Source: Sphaeroforma sirkka (taxonomy: Eukaryota; Opisthokonta; Ichthyosporea; Ichthyophonida). Taken from it: DNA of 47,500 bases. Position numbers and translations under genes: made by a program. This document shows positions 10,270-38,767 of this stretch, piece by piece (the first letter of the stretch is position 1; each line of letters starts with the position of its first letter). The notes under the pieces were generated by a model that was not told the origin of the DNA, did not search any database, and saw nothing but the letters and a program-made list of their open reading frames with translations. The DNA is taken from assembly GCA_001586965.3 (NCBI GenBank), contig LUCW03001873.1, positions 1-47,500 of the forward strand, read 5' to 3'.

Positions 10270-10609
10270 GTTTATATATATAGCTCAAGTAAGCGAGTGT
10301 TAAGGTTATTTCATAGGTATGTGAATACGAACCTTTACGCATATTCACTGCACAACGGACCTGCATGAAGGTGCCTTTAACTCGACGCCACAATTATGGT
10401 ATTGGTACTTCCTAGCCATACCAACACATGTGATTCTTATTTTAAGCGCTCACTTTACGTCACTACAGGATCTGGTACAAGGAGACGATACACTCAACCC
10501 GCGGGTGATTCGAATACTAAAGACGATAGCGGGAGCCTTCCCCCAAGTCATGGCGTCTGTCAGCCCAGAGCTCCAACCGAAGGTGCAACAGGTTATCAGC
10601 GGACCATGA
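484..10609 (+). CDS. IPO5: Importin-5 (karyopherin beta-3), 3' two-thirds of gene, 10 exons
   Basis: Nuclear import receptor of the importin-beta superfamily. It binds cargo such as ribosomal proteins and histones and releases it on RanGTP binding. Exons: 484-621, 1555-1799, 2569-2935, 3106-3306, 3957-4201, 4912-5140, 5873-6115, 6622-6838, 9628-9845 and 10469-10609. Phases match at every junction and give 747 residues plus TGA. The translation follows human IPO5 from about residue 330 to its end, as HEAT repeats. Landmarks are the [10 protein letters not shown]-like, [28 protein letters not shown] and [14 protein letters not shown] segments. The N-terminal RanGTP-binding third lies left of the window. 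There are no internal stops in the exons. Introns range from 170 bp to 2.8 kb and are full of simple repeats and copies of exon edges. Assignment to IPO5/RanBP6/Kap121 rather than another importin rests on recalled sequence and is strong. Confidence 0.97.
601..1420 (+). repeat. Seven-copy 129-bp tandem repeat carrying an exon end and its 5' splice site
   Basis: The end of the IPO5 exon (CTGCGATAGCTGAG) and the donor that follows recur with GT at 622, 757, 886, 1005, 1134, 1263 and 1392. Spacings are 135, 129, 119, 129, 129 and 129 bp. Each copy keeps G|GTGTGT or G|GTCTGT and is followed by a similar intron body with CAACCACTACTACATG. The first copy is the genuine exon border; protein homology makes the others intronic. 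Confidence 0.93.
1555..1799 (+). CDS. IPO5: IPO5 exon
   Basis: Follows a pyrimidine-rich tract ending CGCACAG. It starts [12 protein letters not shown] and ends AALVNF plus two bases of an Arg/Ser codon before gtgaga (phase 2). It contains HEAT-repeat text [16 protein letters not shown] and [10 protein letters not shown], close to human IPO5. Confidence 0.96.
1825..2200. repeat. Compound microsatellite: CA, TA, TATC and TATG runs
   Basis: Inside an IPO5 intron, directly behind the donor at 1800. It has (CA)n near 1828-1870, (TA)n near 1870-1915, (CTAT)n to about 1960 and (TATG)n at 2003-2150. Confidence 0.97.
2259..2308 (+). repeat. Degenerate copy of the 5' end of the IPO5 exon at 2569
   Basis: The segment starts GTGAACAACAGATCTCGCC and continues with CTACAACCGTAACTG. 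It aligns with the exon start GTGAACAAGCAGACTCCGCC and CTACAGCCGTACCTG, some 310 bp downstream. It contains an in-frame stop and lacks a good acceptor, so it is an exon-edge fossil in the intron. Confidence 0.75.
2366..2552 (+). repeat. Two-copy acceptor-side intron repeat
   Basis: CTATGATCCTTAAG...ATGCCTATGC...CATATCCATGTAT...CACACCATAG occurs twice, at about 2366-2455 and 2468-2552, just ahead of the IPO5 acceptor at 2568. It belongs with the exon-edge repetition seen elsewhere in the gene. Confidence 0.75.
2569..2935 (+). CDS. IPO5: IPO5 exon
   Basis: Acceptor CGCACACAG; the first base completes the split codon AG|T (Ser). It encodes [17 protein letters not shown] through [17 protein letters not shown] to ADDPQIQ. 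The donor is CAG|gtgtgt, phase 0. It is the largest exon seen here (367 nt). Confidence 0.96.
3106..3306 (+). CDS. IPO5: IPO5 exon
   Basis: Acceptor AAAATACAG and donor AAG|gtaagg, phase 0 at both ends. It encodes [14 protein letters not shown] through [13 protein letters not shown] short degenerate copy of its DGWEF-coding end lies in the next intron near 3668. Confidence 0.96.
3668..3690 (+). repeat. Short copy of the 3' end of IPO5 exon 3106-3306
   Basis: The intron reads CCGACGGATGGGAGTATG. This repeats the exon text GCCGACGGATGGGAGTTTG (DGWEF) about 395 bp after the original. It is too short to be certain, but it fits the pattern in the neighbouring introns. Confidence 0.6.
3957..4201 (+). 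CDS. IPO5: IPO5 exon
   Basis: I placed the start at ATC after CCCAAAG. The frame then reads [17 protein letters not shown], aligning with human FGIKTAGLEEK, and phase 0 is satisfied without a micro-exon. It ends ...HIKEMW plus AA before gtaagtg (phase 2). It includes [13 protein letters not shown]. Confidence 0.93.
4190..4450 (+). repeat. Tandem donor-side repeat, about 45 bp, 5-6 copies
   Basis: The exon end and donor TGGAA|GTAAGTGATAGG with following CTATGGT recur as GGGAAGTAAGTGATTGG, GAAGGCAGTGATTGG, GGAAGGTAGAGTGATTGG and GAAGTGAGTGATTGG, each followed by a GGTTAAAT-like tail. Only some copies keep GTAAGT or GTGAGT. Confidence 0.8.
4556..4633 (+). repeat. Diverged copy of the 3' part of IPO5 exon 3957-4201
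   Basis: CCTTGCTGGTGCGTGTCGCAG, then CGGGTAGTCTACCCCACC, parallels the exon text GCCTTGCTGGTGTGTGCTGTAG then AGGGTAGGTTCCCACCC. The in-frame peptide resembles [16 protein letters not shown] but is degraded. It lies 430 bp downstream of the real exon in the same intron. Confidence 0.8.
4912..5140 (+). CDS. IPO5: IPO5 exon
   Basis: Acceptor TTCATCACAG; its first A completes a Lys codon. It encodes [19 protein letters not shown] through [10 protein letters not shown] to the acidic DQDYDEE, the equivalent of human RQDEDYDEQ. The donor is GAG|gtatac, followed at once by a (CATA)n/(TA)n run. Confidence 0.95.
5142..5222. repeat. (CATA)n/(TA)n microsatellite after IPO5 donor
   Basis: Starts one base after the donor GT at 5141 and runs as CATA repeats, then uninterrupted TA for about 50 bases. 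The rest of this intron (5223-5872) shows no coding; it includes a TTTAGGG-like CCCCTAAACCCTAAC near 5827. Confidence 0.97.
5873..6115 (+). CDS. IPO5: IPO5 exon
   Basis: Acceptor CTCTCATAG, starting [15 protein letters not shown]. It contains the very conserved [15 protein letters not shown] segment and ends SFRYVQ before gtatgt (phase 0). Its last 27 bases and donor are duplicated 108 bp downstream. Confidence 0.96.
6089..6304 (+). repeat. 108-bp tandem duplication across an IPO5 5' splice site
   Basis: Copy 1 (6089-6196) contains the exon end GAGTCGTTTAGATATG and donor CAA|gtatgt. Copy 2 (6197-6304) repeats all of it, including CACAA|gtatgc, with only a handful of changes. The second GT is at 6224. 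A second, nearly intact donor therefore sits 108 bp inside the intron. Confidence 0.95.
6622..6838 (+). CDS. IPO5: IPO5 exon
   Basis: Acceptor TTACCTACAG. It encodes [21 protein letters not shown], then [12 protein letters not shown] and TENAISAI plus one base before gtatgc (phase 1). The intron that follows is 2.8 kb and consists almost wholly of alternating purine-pyrimidine sequence. Confidence 0.95.
6905..9545. repeat. 2.6-kb alternating purine-pyrimidine tract (TG/CA/TA/CG)
   Basis: It fills nearly the whole IPO5 intron 6839-9627. After a TA run (6905-6966) the sequence is a mosaic of GTATGTGT, GCGCATGCGC, CACGTG, TACGTA and CATATG words. It keeps strict purine-pyrimidine alternation over long stretches, most strikingly 6967-8280. 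Such sequence favours Z-DNA and short palindromic hairpins. All reading frames here give low-complexity Y/V/C/M or H/T/Y strings and are not coding. Confidence 0.95.
8278..8546. repeat. CCAGGCCCAGG-type islands inside the alternating tract
   Basis: CCAGGCCCAGGTCTGAGGCC (about 8281), CCAGGCCCAGGTCTATTCC (about 8379) and CCCAGGCCCTGTGCCCAGG with two further CCAGG blocks (8490-8545) interrupt the purine-pyrimidine alternation. They share a CCAGGCCCAGGT core. Confidence 0.8.
9628..9845 (+). CDS. IPO5: IPO5 exon
   Basis: Acceptor CCCATTACAG; two bases complete a Gly/Ala codon. It encodes [28 protein letters not shown] and [11 protein letters not shown], like human LSWLPLHEDKEE and LGPNNTNLPKI. 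The donor is TCG|gtaagc. The final 45 bases plus the donor are repeated exactly, 54 bp further on. Confidence 0.95.
9801..9908 (+). repeat. Exact 54-bp tandem duplication across an IPO5 5' splice site
   Basis: The last 45 exon bases plus gtaagc and three more bases are repeated without a visible change (copies at 9801 and 9855). Donor GTs are at 9846 and 9900. Use of the second would append GTA AGC TAA and stop translation at once, so the first must be the productive site. Confidence 0.95.
9912..10270. repeat. TA, ATCT and TATATC/TATACC microsatellites
   Basis: Within the last IPO5 intron. (ATCT)n lies near 9938-9985, hexamers of TATATC and TATACC near 9985-10075, and TA runs at 10160-10190 and 10218-10268. 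Confidence 0.96.
10469..10609 (+). CDS. IPO5: IPO5 terminal exon
   Basis: Acceptor GTCACTACAG, phase 0. It encodes [18 protein letters not shown] then [18 protein letters not shown] and ends VISGP followed by TGA (10607-10609). This is the conserved IPO5 C-terminus. No clear AATAAA lies close behind the stop. Confidence 0.97.
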   Translation, partial: DLVQGDDTLNPRVIRILKTIAGAFPQVMASVSPELQPKVQQVISGP

Positions 10610-11360
10610 AAGCTCCGGTTCATGCATGCTGGCCTGTACAATTAGTAACCTCTATGCGTTCGATAGCTGGGCGGAGGCGCTCTCCCGTCACAGTGTGTGA
10701 ATGGAGGATACCTGTACTCGAATTCGGTCCGCTATCCAATACAGAGAGCCTGGGATTATTTACAGCCGAGGGCGCAGTAGACCTTCAAGGGGCCGTGGAC
10801 GAACGGTACTCGTGCACGTACCTGTACGATTAGTAATCATAAAGCTCACAATGCCCATTATTGGCTGATAATTATATACACACACATTTCTTATAATCTA
10901 GTTGGATTTTTGGGTTTTAGGGATTTGGGGGGTGTCTGCTAAAACCACCACGGGGTAGCTTATACAGAATATAGGCGGTTTCACACGGTAGTGCTGAATG
11001 TGTGCATGAAGTATATGCATACTTCGGTTTAGTGTTTGTCCACGGGGCCGTGTATTGTGATTTTGGGTTTAGGGTTTCAGGGTTTAGCACGGGGCCGTGT
11101 ATTGTTCTTTTTTTAGCAGGCTATGCGTGTATAGAGCTTTAGGGTTTTAGGGTTTAGCACGGGGCCGTGTATAGAGATTCTGGGCAGTTATGGACTGCAG
11201 TGCTGGTGCTACGCAGCAGATCCCGAGTATGTCGGAAATAGGACTTTCAATCATAAAGCTCGCAATACCCACCTAGGATGCCTTCTGTATATCTGTATAT
11301 ACATCCATAGCTTTGATATGCTGGTCTATGAGTTCGTAGCATCTGAGTACTTTCACACTA
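10610..11360. other. Region downstream of IPO5 stop; 3' UTR/intergenic
   Basis: I see no gene. The phrase AATCATAAAGCTC with CCCAC/CCCAT after it occurs at 10836 and 11251. CACGGGGCCGTGTAT, a hairpin-forming arm pair CACGG/CCGTG, occurs three times (about 11039, 11089 and 11158), each beside GGGTTTAGGG-like telomere-type words. Confidence 0.6.
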
Positions 11361-11363
11361 CAG

Positions 11364-12171
11364 GGTTTGATGCTAGCATATCATGAGCATGCTGAGGACA
11401 AACAATTGAGTGTACCTGCCCTTGATCACTGGACACTGAATTTGGTTCGCTACACCTGATTCGGGCACCCAAACTCGCAGAGATGGGTAAATACATAGAC
11501 GACAAAGGCGGCTTCGAAGTTGTCAGTTACCACAGTTAAAAAAACCTGGGTTTATATTTGAGATATATTGGCGATCTCTAAGAGCCTGCAGCGGTGCGAG
11601 TCTTTCGTTCCTTACGATGAGTGGGCGGGCACTACGTTAGTATTCGAATCGAATCGTTGAAGAGATGTGTACATTTTTTTACGTTTTGTTCTCAGATCCA
11701 TTCTGTGTGTTTAAAACGTTTAAGTGTATTTGCCTTACGAATGTGAATTGGATTCGGAGTCTTCATTGTTATGAGAAGGATCAGTTGGCGAGCGCTCTAA
11801 AACCCTAAATTCTAAAACCATAAATTCCTGGCAAAATGATATGCATCGGCGCATAATAAATAAATAATAGGTATTGGCATCCATTTGGTATTTTAACACA
11901 CGCACACAACACTCTTTATACCTGCACGCAACTCGCGAGTCTGAACGTGAGGAATTTAGACACAACTAACACTGGGACCACTACCATTGACTCGATTCTG
12001 AAGTGATTTGCAGTACATACAATCCGAATAGAAACAGTTGAATTGAAGAACAAGTTCGGTACTTGGGGCAAAGTCCTCAACAGCTTGTTCAAGCCAAAGC
12101 CAAACTTGCGAGACGTTCCACATTACTACACCGGCCCAACACTGCGGTATGCCAATCCCAAAAAACTTTTC
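11364..12171 (+). other. Unrecognised coding-like segments on + strand
   Basis: Four short open segments have protein-like composition. The first, 11364-11459, follows the good acceptor TTTCACACTACAG (GLMLAYHEHAEDKQLS...WTLNLVRYT, stop). The second, in another frame, is about 11453-11540 (APKLAEMGKYIDDKGGFEVV, stop). The third, 11597-11662, follows CCTGCAG (ESFVPYDEWAGTTLVF, stop). The fourth, 12016-12171, follows GATTTGCAG (ELKNKFGTWGKVLNSLF, then VPHYYTGPTLRYANPKKLF, stop). An AATAAATAAA lies at about 12414. I do not recognise the protein. They may be exons of a small or decayed gene between IPO5 and RARS2, or chance. Confidence 0.25.
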
Positions 12172-13340
12172 TGATACTATTTCGGGGTTTACAGACGAGT
12201 ATTTCTTATACAGTTCATCTCACTGTCTTTTCAGAGGGAAACGTCTCCCAGTGTAAGCCTAAACTATTCAGTGGCTAGGACGCTTTTCTTTTACGGTTGA
12301 TTTCCCAGTGCACGCCTAGCTTCATGCGGTGGCCCGTGTGCACTGGTTTTCAGTCAAGCGTCTATCGCAGTAACATTGGTTGATATGAAAATATGGTATA
12401 TACTGTCATCTTGAAATAAATAAAACTACCTCTATGGACATCATGCACCATACATACTACATAGTTTTGTTTTTTTACACACTTTGACTCCAACGAAGGA
12501 TAACAATCAAATATATATATTTATTTATATGTATAGATGGGAGGACATTCACAATGCACTGTCGTGTGTTTGTGCGTAGTACCCACCACGGCGTGGCACA
12601 CACTTTGTAGTGACGTGCGGTGTCTAGAGGAGGATACGACTACTACTGCACCCCCAATGGGGTTATGACCTATTGTTCCCAGATAGCAGCTACAGTCCAG
12701 GGCATTTTCTATCGTATCATCGCACTCTGAGGAAAACCTTGAACCTAAGCAATGCATCTGAACAGCCTCACATGTTCGGAAGAAGAGTAACAGAAACAAA
12801 GCACATTTGTTGAGCACGCCGAAGCCATACGTCACCATATACCACCAACCGAATACTTCCACTGACACCAACCGAATACGTTAACCGAGCTGATGCAGTT
12901 TATAGCTCTGCCCATCATAATAGTATCTGTCTAGCTTTATATACTGAGCACACTCCTTCAAACGCGTTCGTCTATTTAGATCTTGAACAGTGGCGAGCTA
13001 ATACCAAGTTCTAACTACAGACACTCCAATTCCGATACTGCCGGCAGATACTGTTGTCAGTGTTGTATGGCACACACTACTAGCTAGTGCGTATATCGGC
13101 ACACCCACTTGTCTGAGACATTCTCTCCCTCACATCTGCACCTCTCTCTCTCCTTTTGTACTTTAAGTACCACACTCACTCATCTGAGGCATCCCCTCCC
13201 TCCCATCTCCACCTCTCTCACTCCCCTTATAGCATGTAGTCGGGTCTACTGCTCTGTGTGCGCTTGTGCGTAGGTGTGCTGCAGCTGCACCCCACCAACG
13301 ACCATCACTAACACCTTCATTATACCGTGCACGCGTTCTG
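12172..13340. other. Intergenic, no recognised gene
   Basis: Contains a probable polyadenylation motif at about 12414 and a TA-rich patch at 12510-12535. Near 13100-13230 there is a pair of related CT-rich lines, with CTCCCTCACATCTGCACCTC and CTCCCTCCCATCTCCACCTC about 70 bp apart. The 116-codon minus-strand frame at 12521-12871 has no family resemblance. Confidence 0.5.
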
Positions 13341-13341
13341 T

Positions 13342-13890
13342 GTGTCTTTGTCCATTTAACACTGTGTTCTGTATGGCGTTGAGGAACGTCTCTAGTGGAT
13401 AGTCTACAGGATGATGCCTTAGCACTGAAATGGTAATTCTATTGACCCGACAGATATATAGACACACATACACACACACACGCGCGCGCACACACAGGGG
13501 ACGTACCACCGCCACAGTGGAGGTGACCACCGTACTTGATACCCATCTCACACACCACTCTGTCCTGTGCCAATCCCAACCACAGGTGTGCCACATCCCC
13601 ACCATCATGTCGTCACGAGAGTATATAAGATGGTTGAGGATGATCTTCGTGAGAGTATATGAGATCGGTTGAGTGACCTCGGATTAGCCTGGTGCGTGGT
13701 GGTGCATAGGTGGGTGTCTCGACAGCAACTACATGCTGAAGTCACAGATGGTACCATCCTGCTACCAAGGAAACCCGCGGTAGTGCAAGACGCCACTGCT
13801 TCGCACAGGCACGGCCCAGACAAATCACATTCGGGTACTCACAAGTCTGCCGGCTCAGACGACAGGCATACGTATATACATCTATTGCAT
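13342..13890 (-). other. Unrecognised exon-like segments on - strand, downstream of RARS2
   Basis: Reading right to left, a segment from about 13763 after GTGACTTCAG gives HVVAVETPTYAPPRTRLIRG. One at about 13509-13566 after GGCACAG gives DRVVCEMGIKYGGHLHCGG and ends at gtacgt. One at about 13342-13439 after CATTTCAG gives LRHHPVDYPLETFLNAIQ and continues to a weak gtataa. The last two are phase-compatible (G|TG). No family was recognised and no start or stop is fixed. They could be exons of another gene or chance open frames in RARS2 downstream sequence. Confidence 0.22.
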
Positions 13891-13929
13891 ATTGGCGGGC
13901 GTAGTGGTTTGGGATAGGACGCTCAGGGC

Positions 13930-14125
13930 CGCCCTCGTATACGAAAGTACCTACTCCCAGCTTGTCTTGGTTCTACCTACGCTGTACCTACCTACACCTT
14001 CAACAACGTGCGTAACCCTATCAAGGTGATGATTTCGGACAGGCCTCGTACACATTGCACCTACTCTCAGCTTGTTTTGTTCATACCTACGTTGTTTATA
14101 CCTACGCTGTACCTACCTACACCTT

Positions 14126-14140
<15 letters not shown>
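13930..14140 (-). repeat. Duplicated 3' end of the RARS2 terminal exon
   Basis: Just past the RARS2 stop codon the minus strand repeats the exon end. CTTGATAGGGTTACGCACGT and GAAGGTGTAGGTAGGTACAG mirror the real CTGATAGGACTGCGCCCGT and GAAGGTGTAGGTAGGTACAG. The copy still reads as LITLIGLRTL-like residues ending in Lys-Val-stop. The flanking CTACTCCCAGCTTGT/CTACTCTCAGCTTGT on the + strand is also paired. Confidence 0.85.
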
Positions 14141-33956
<19,816 letters not shown>

Positions 33957-34054
33957 ATCGATACTGTCTTATAAAATGACTGGAGATGGTCTATTTGCAT
34001 CAAATACGAAAGAATACGAGAACGTAGATCCGACAGGCCAGAAGAATAGAGACC

Positions 34055-34405
34055 CTAGTTCGTCTTCACCATAGAAAACTTAAGTACGTAGGACGGCCAC
34101 ATCAACACTTCCTGTCCATTAACTAATCTTTCAAGTGATAAATATAACACCTCGTCAAATATCGTAACGATGGTGCGGTAGTATTCATCCAGTTCGTGAA
34201 ACGGGCTGGCCAACACGCCCTGCCTATATTTAAATATGAAGTAGCCAACCTCACGGGATGCCTTAACAGTAAGAGGATGACCGATGACGCGGTAATATTT
34301 GCGCATGTTTGCCGGCATATGAAATACCGTGGACTTCGAAGACCAATAGTATTTCAATAAAGAAACAAGGTATAGTGACGATGACGTCACATTTAATGAC
34401 GTCAT
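34055..34405 (-). CDS. Unrecognised 116-codon open frame upstream of RARS2
   Basis: It begins ATGACGTCATTAAATG and reads MTSLNVTSSS...PANMRKYYRVIGHPL...DEVLYLSLERLVNGQEVL, ending in a stop at 34055-34057. The composition looks protein-like from about residue 30 onward, and several later Met codons could start it. I recognise no family. The first codons coincide with two CRE-type palindromes, so the first ATG may not be used. It lies about 100 bp upstream of the RARS2 start on the same strand and could be a chance frame in the promoter or 5' UTR. Confidence 0.25.
   Translation of the reverse strand: MTSLNVTSSSLYLVSLLKYYWSSKSTVFHMPANMRKYYRVIGHPLTVKASREVGYFIFKYRQGVLASPFHELDEYYRTIVTIFDEVLYLSLERLVNGQEVLMWPSYVLKFSMVKTN
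34382..34404. promoter_or_regulatory. Paired perfect TGACGTCA (CRE/ATF) palindromes
   Basis: TGACGTCA occurs at 34382-34389 and again at 34397-34404, 15 bp apart. This 8-bp sequence is the consensus site for CREB/ATF-type bZIP factors. It lies about 430 bp upstream of the RARS2 start codon, where a promoter is expected. Use by RARS2 is inferred. Confidence 0.5.
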
Positions 34406-36043
<1,638 letters not shown>

Positions 36044-37485
36044 TCAAAGATATTTTCCTAACATGAAGGCTGCGGCGCTGACGGCGACTGTGGCAAAGGC
36101 AAAATAGTGCATTCGGTTCAGACTACTCACCACAACTCCAGGAATGTGACGGTGTGCGATCGTCATCACAGCCATATCGGCTTTTGTATGGGGAGAAAAA
36201 CGTACCTTCAAGTTATTCAGATTCGAGTTGATCATAATAGACTTCATGTGACTAAAATCTACAAACCCTTGGTAGCCATGGTACTTGCCGCTACCTGAAT
36301 TGCCTACCCCTCCAAATGGAAGGTTCTCGTTCAGCATGAATGTAATGGTATCATTGAACTGGAGACTTCCCGCAGATACGTTCATGAACTTTTCCTGCAC
36401 GTACCCGTCATATGCGAAGGCATACATGGCAAGTGGTTTTTCTCTTGTTAGAATGGAATCGATGGCTTTCTCAACACAATCTACACGCAAAATGGGTAAT
36501 ATGGGACAAAATATTTCTTGTTGCATACAAGCAGAAGCATGATATGCCTCAAAGTCTGTCCCAAAGTCTAATAGTGTAGATGCGATATAGAAATCTGAAG
36601 CATCTGTTTCGCCACCATGAACTATGTACTTGCTATCGCTCTTGATCATCTTGGATAAGCGCTTGTGATGTGCTGGTACCTTTGCCATACGCCCAAACGC
36701 CTTACTTTGCTGCGGATCAACGCCGTATTGGGCGACAATCGTTTCCTTCAGCGCACTGATGAAAGCTTCGTCGATTGAGCTGTCTACGAACATGTGATCG
36801 GGACGTATACACGTCTGCCCTGCATTTAGGCCCAAGGATCCCCACACAATCCGCTTGGCAGCTACTGCTAGATTGGCATCTTTGCCAACGTACACCGGTG
36901 ATTGGCCACCTAGTTCCAGTATACATTTGGTCAAGTTTGGTGCGCCTGCCTTGGCTACCATGCGGCCAAGCTCGGGCGAACCGGTTGCAAAAATAATGGT
37001 CATAAACATTTAGTACTTCTAGTGAAAATTATTCAATAAAGAACAGCTAGAGGTACGCCCTGTGTGATCGAGGATATTTAGGCTCTTAACAAGAGGCAGT
37101 CCCGATCATTCTTACACAAGCTACCACTGCTAAATCCTAACTGACTAAATTGTATTTTAGTTTAATATAGTTTGAAACCTAGTAATTTCCATCGAAGTTT
37201 ACACCCAGAGGTTTCGGTTTAATCATTGATGTGGCCGGATAGTTGAAAACGTCAGTGTCCACGTGAGTTGCCCTTGACCAGCTATCAACATTGGCTATCA
37301 TGCTATCGATGCCGTTGATTGAGGCTTGTGTCTCCGCTAACCAAACCTCCTCGGGGCTCTTTCCCAAATCCGCATACACAGCCTTCTGGATAGTTTTCTC
37401 ATTTTCACTGATCATTCTTCTGAGAGCCTGTAATTGACTCTTTCTCCAGCTTAATGGAAGTGTGGTGCCTGCCCTGAAAGCTGTG
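36044..37485 (-). pseudogene. Broken ALDH3-type fatty aldehyde dehydrogenase
   Basis: Two blocks match the ALDH3 family (fatty aldehyde dehydrogenase, NAD(P)-dependent oxidation of long-chain aldehydes). The first, about 37485-37205, gives LQALRRMISENEKTIQKAVY and KPKPLG. The second, 37000-36044, is uninterrupted for over 300 codons: ATGSPELGR, LELGGQSPVYVGKDANL, NAGQTCIRPDH with the catalytic Cys, EIFCPILPI, EKPLAMYAF and LPFGGVGNSGSGKYHGYQGF. It ends in a hydrophobic tail, YFAFATVAVSAAAFMLGKYL, like the C-terminal anchor of animal FALDH. Missing between the blocks are about 75-80 family residues (GAWNYPF to the second half of the cofactor fold), and only about 170 bp separates them. No acceptor in frame precedes block two, and no initiating Met was found. 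An assembly deletion is the alternative to a pseudogene. Confidence 0.85.
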
Positions 37486-38767
37486 CTAGCTCACATATGA
37501 GCATCAACAGCACAGATCGACGCCTTTGTAGTTTGGTTTCCCATTTTATGTAGGAATATTTTGGATGGACGATGTTGTTGATATATCGATATGACAATAG
37601 TCTCTGTATGGCAGTATGCCTTAAATACTTTCGCATGCAGTAAGCAAGAACGTTATCCGTATACATATTTTTTAATATAGATCATATTCCATCTGACTAC
37701 ATATCAGTTTTGCAACCTTTGTGCAGAGACTAGAGAATACACTCAACTTCTCAAGTCACAAAGTTTTGAACTGTGAACATGGCGTCCGAATTTCAAGATA
37801 AAACTTAAAAGGTCAAAGGAGCACACATACTTTGCATCATACTACTTTGTATCAATGCCCGTACTCCGCAGTCCGCACACGGAGTCATAAATTCCTATTA
37901 TGGAAAAGAGGGCTCCCTAGAGTTGAATGTTACTGATATGATACATCATACTTTATAATGTTGAGCTGCTTGTGAACACTGAACAAGGCTACGTATGGCT
38001 GTATGATGTTATTTATGCAGCCTATGCTGTACATATGCATGAAGCCATGAACTATGTATACGAAACCACCACCATAACCCCCCCCCCCCATAACCCCACC
38101 CTGATCACATAGGCTCGGATAATTTGAAATTGAAATTCATAATTGAAAAACCGACGGAGTTCAACAGTTGTATTTATTTCTGCGATCCGGAATTCCAGAG
38201 TTTCACTGAATATCACCCGATTGGCGATTGACGATATATTTCAAAATTTTCGTGAAAAAGATTTGTTTCTGAAAAAGCTGAAAAGTGAAAACTGAACACT
38301 CAACACTTGAACACTGGAACAGGGAAAAGTCAGCAAAGTGCAAAGTGCAAAGTGAAATAAAAACTGAAAAGTGAAAACTGAAAAGCCGAAAAGGTTGAGT
38401 CTTAAAGGATGAAGATCAGAAGACCTGAACGGCTGAACCACAGAACCAGTGAACTCATTGATACACAGATATATGTACAGCGAGTTCAGGGTTTGGGTTT
38501 TTTTGTTTGTTTGTAATTTTACCGTTTACAGGGATAAATCTTAGCGCTCTTTAGGTTCCGAGCTCTACGCGCGATTGGTTTACGCATTCAATATTGAGCC
38601 GCTAAGTCAGTTTGATTCAAGTAAAGATCGATCGCTGGATGCACCGAATAACGCATTATGGCTACAAAAGTCTGCTTTCTGATATTTTAACGCTCACCAG
38701 GTTTTTATAATCACCAGAATATACTTGATAGTTTACATTTGCATAATCAACTAAACAACTATTTATA
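37486..38767. other. Divergent intergenic region between ALDH-like and GMC-like genes
   Basis: It would hold both promoters. A C9 run lies near 38080, and a CTGAAAAGTGAAAACTGAA-type purine-rich repeat at 38262-38460. No other gene recognised. Confidence 0.6.
38262..38460. repeat. Imperfect CTGAAAAGTGAAAA/CTGAAC tandem repeat
   Basis: Short units such as CTGAAAAGTGAAAA, GAACACTTGAACACTGGAAC, GTGCAAAGTGCAAAGTG and CTGAACGGCTGAACC follow one another, with 4-7 bp internal periodicity and a purine bias. Confidence 0.75.

Noticed and set aside
10396-10833. 145-codon + strand frame over the last IPO5 exon
   Set aside because: It runs in a different frame from the IPO5 terminal exon, which has clear homology. 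It is a shadow.
12521-12871. 116-codon minus-strand frame
   Set aside because: No family resemblance, no splice context, odd composition and nothing to support it.
36107-36996. + strand frames over the ALDH-like gene
   Set aside because: Antisense shadows of the ALDH3 reading frame on the minus strand.
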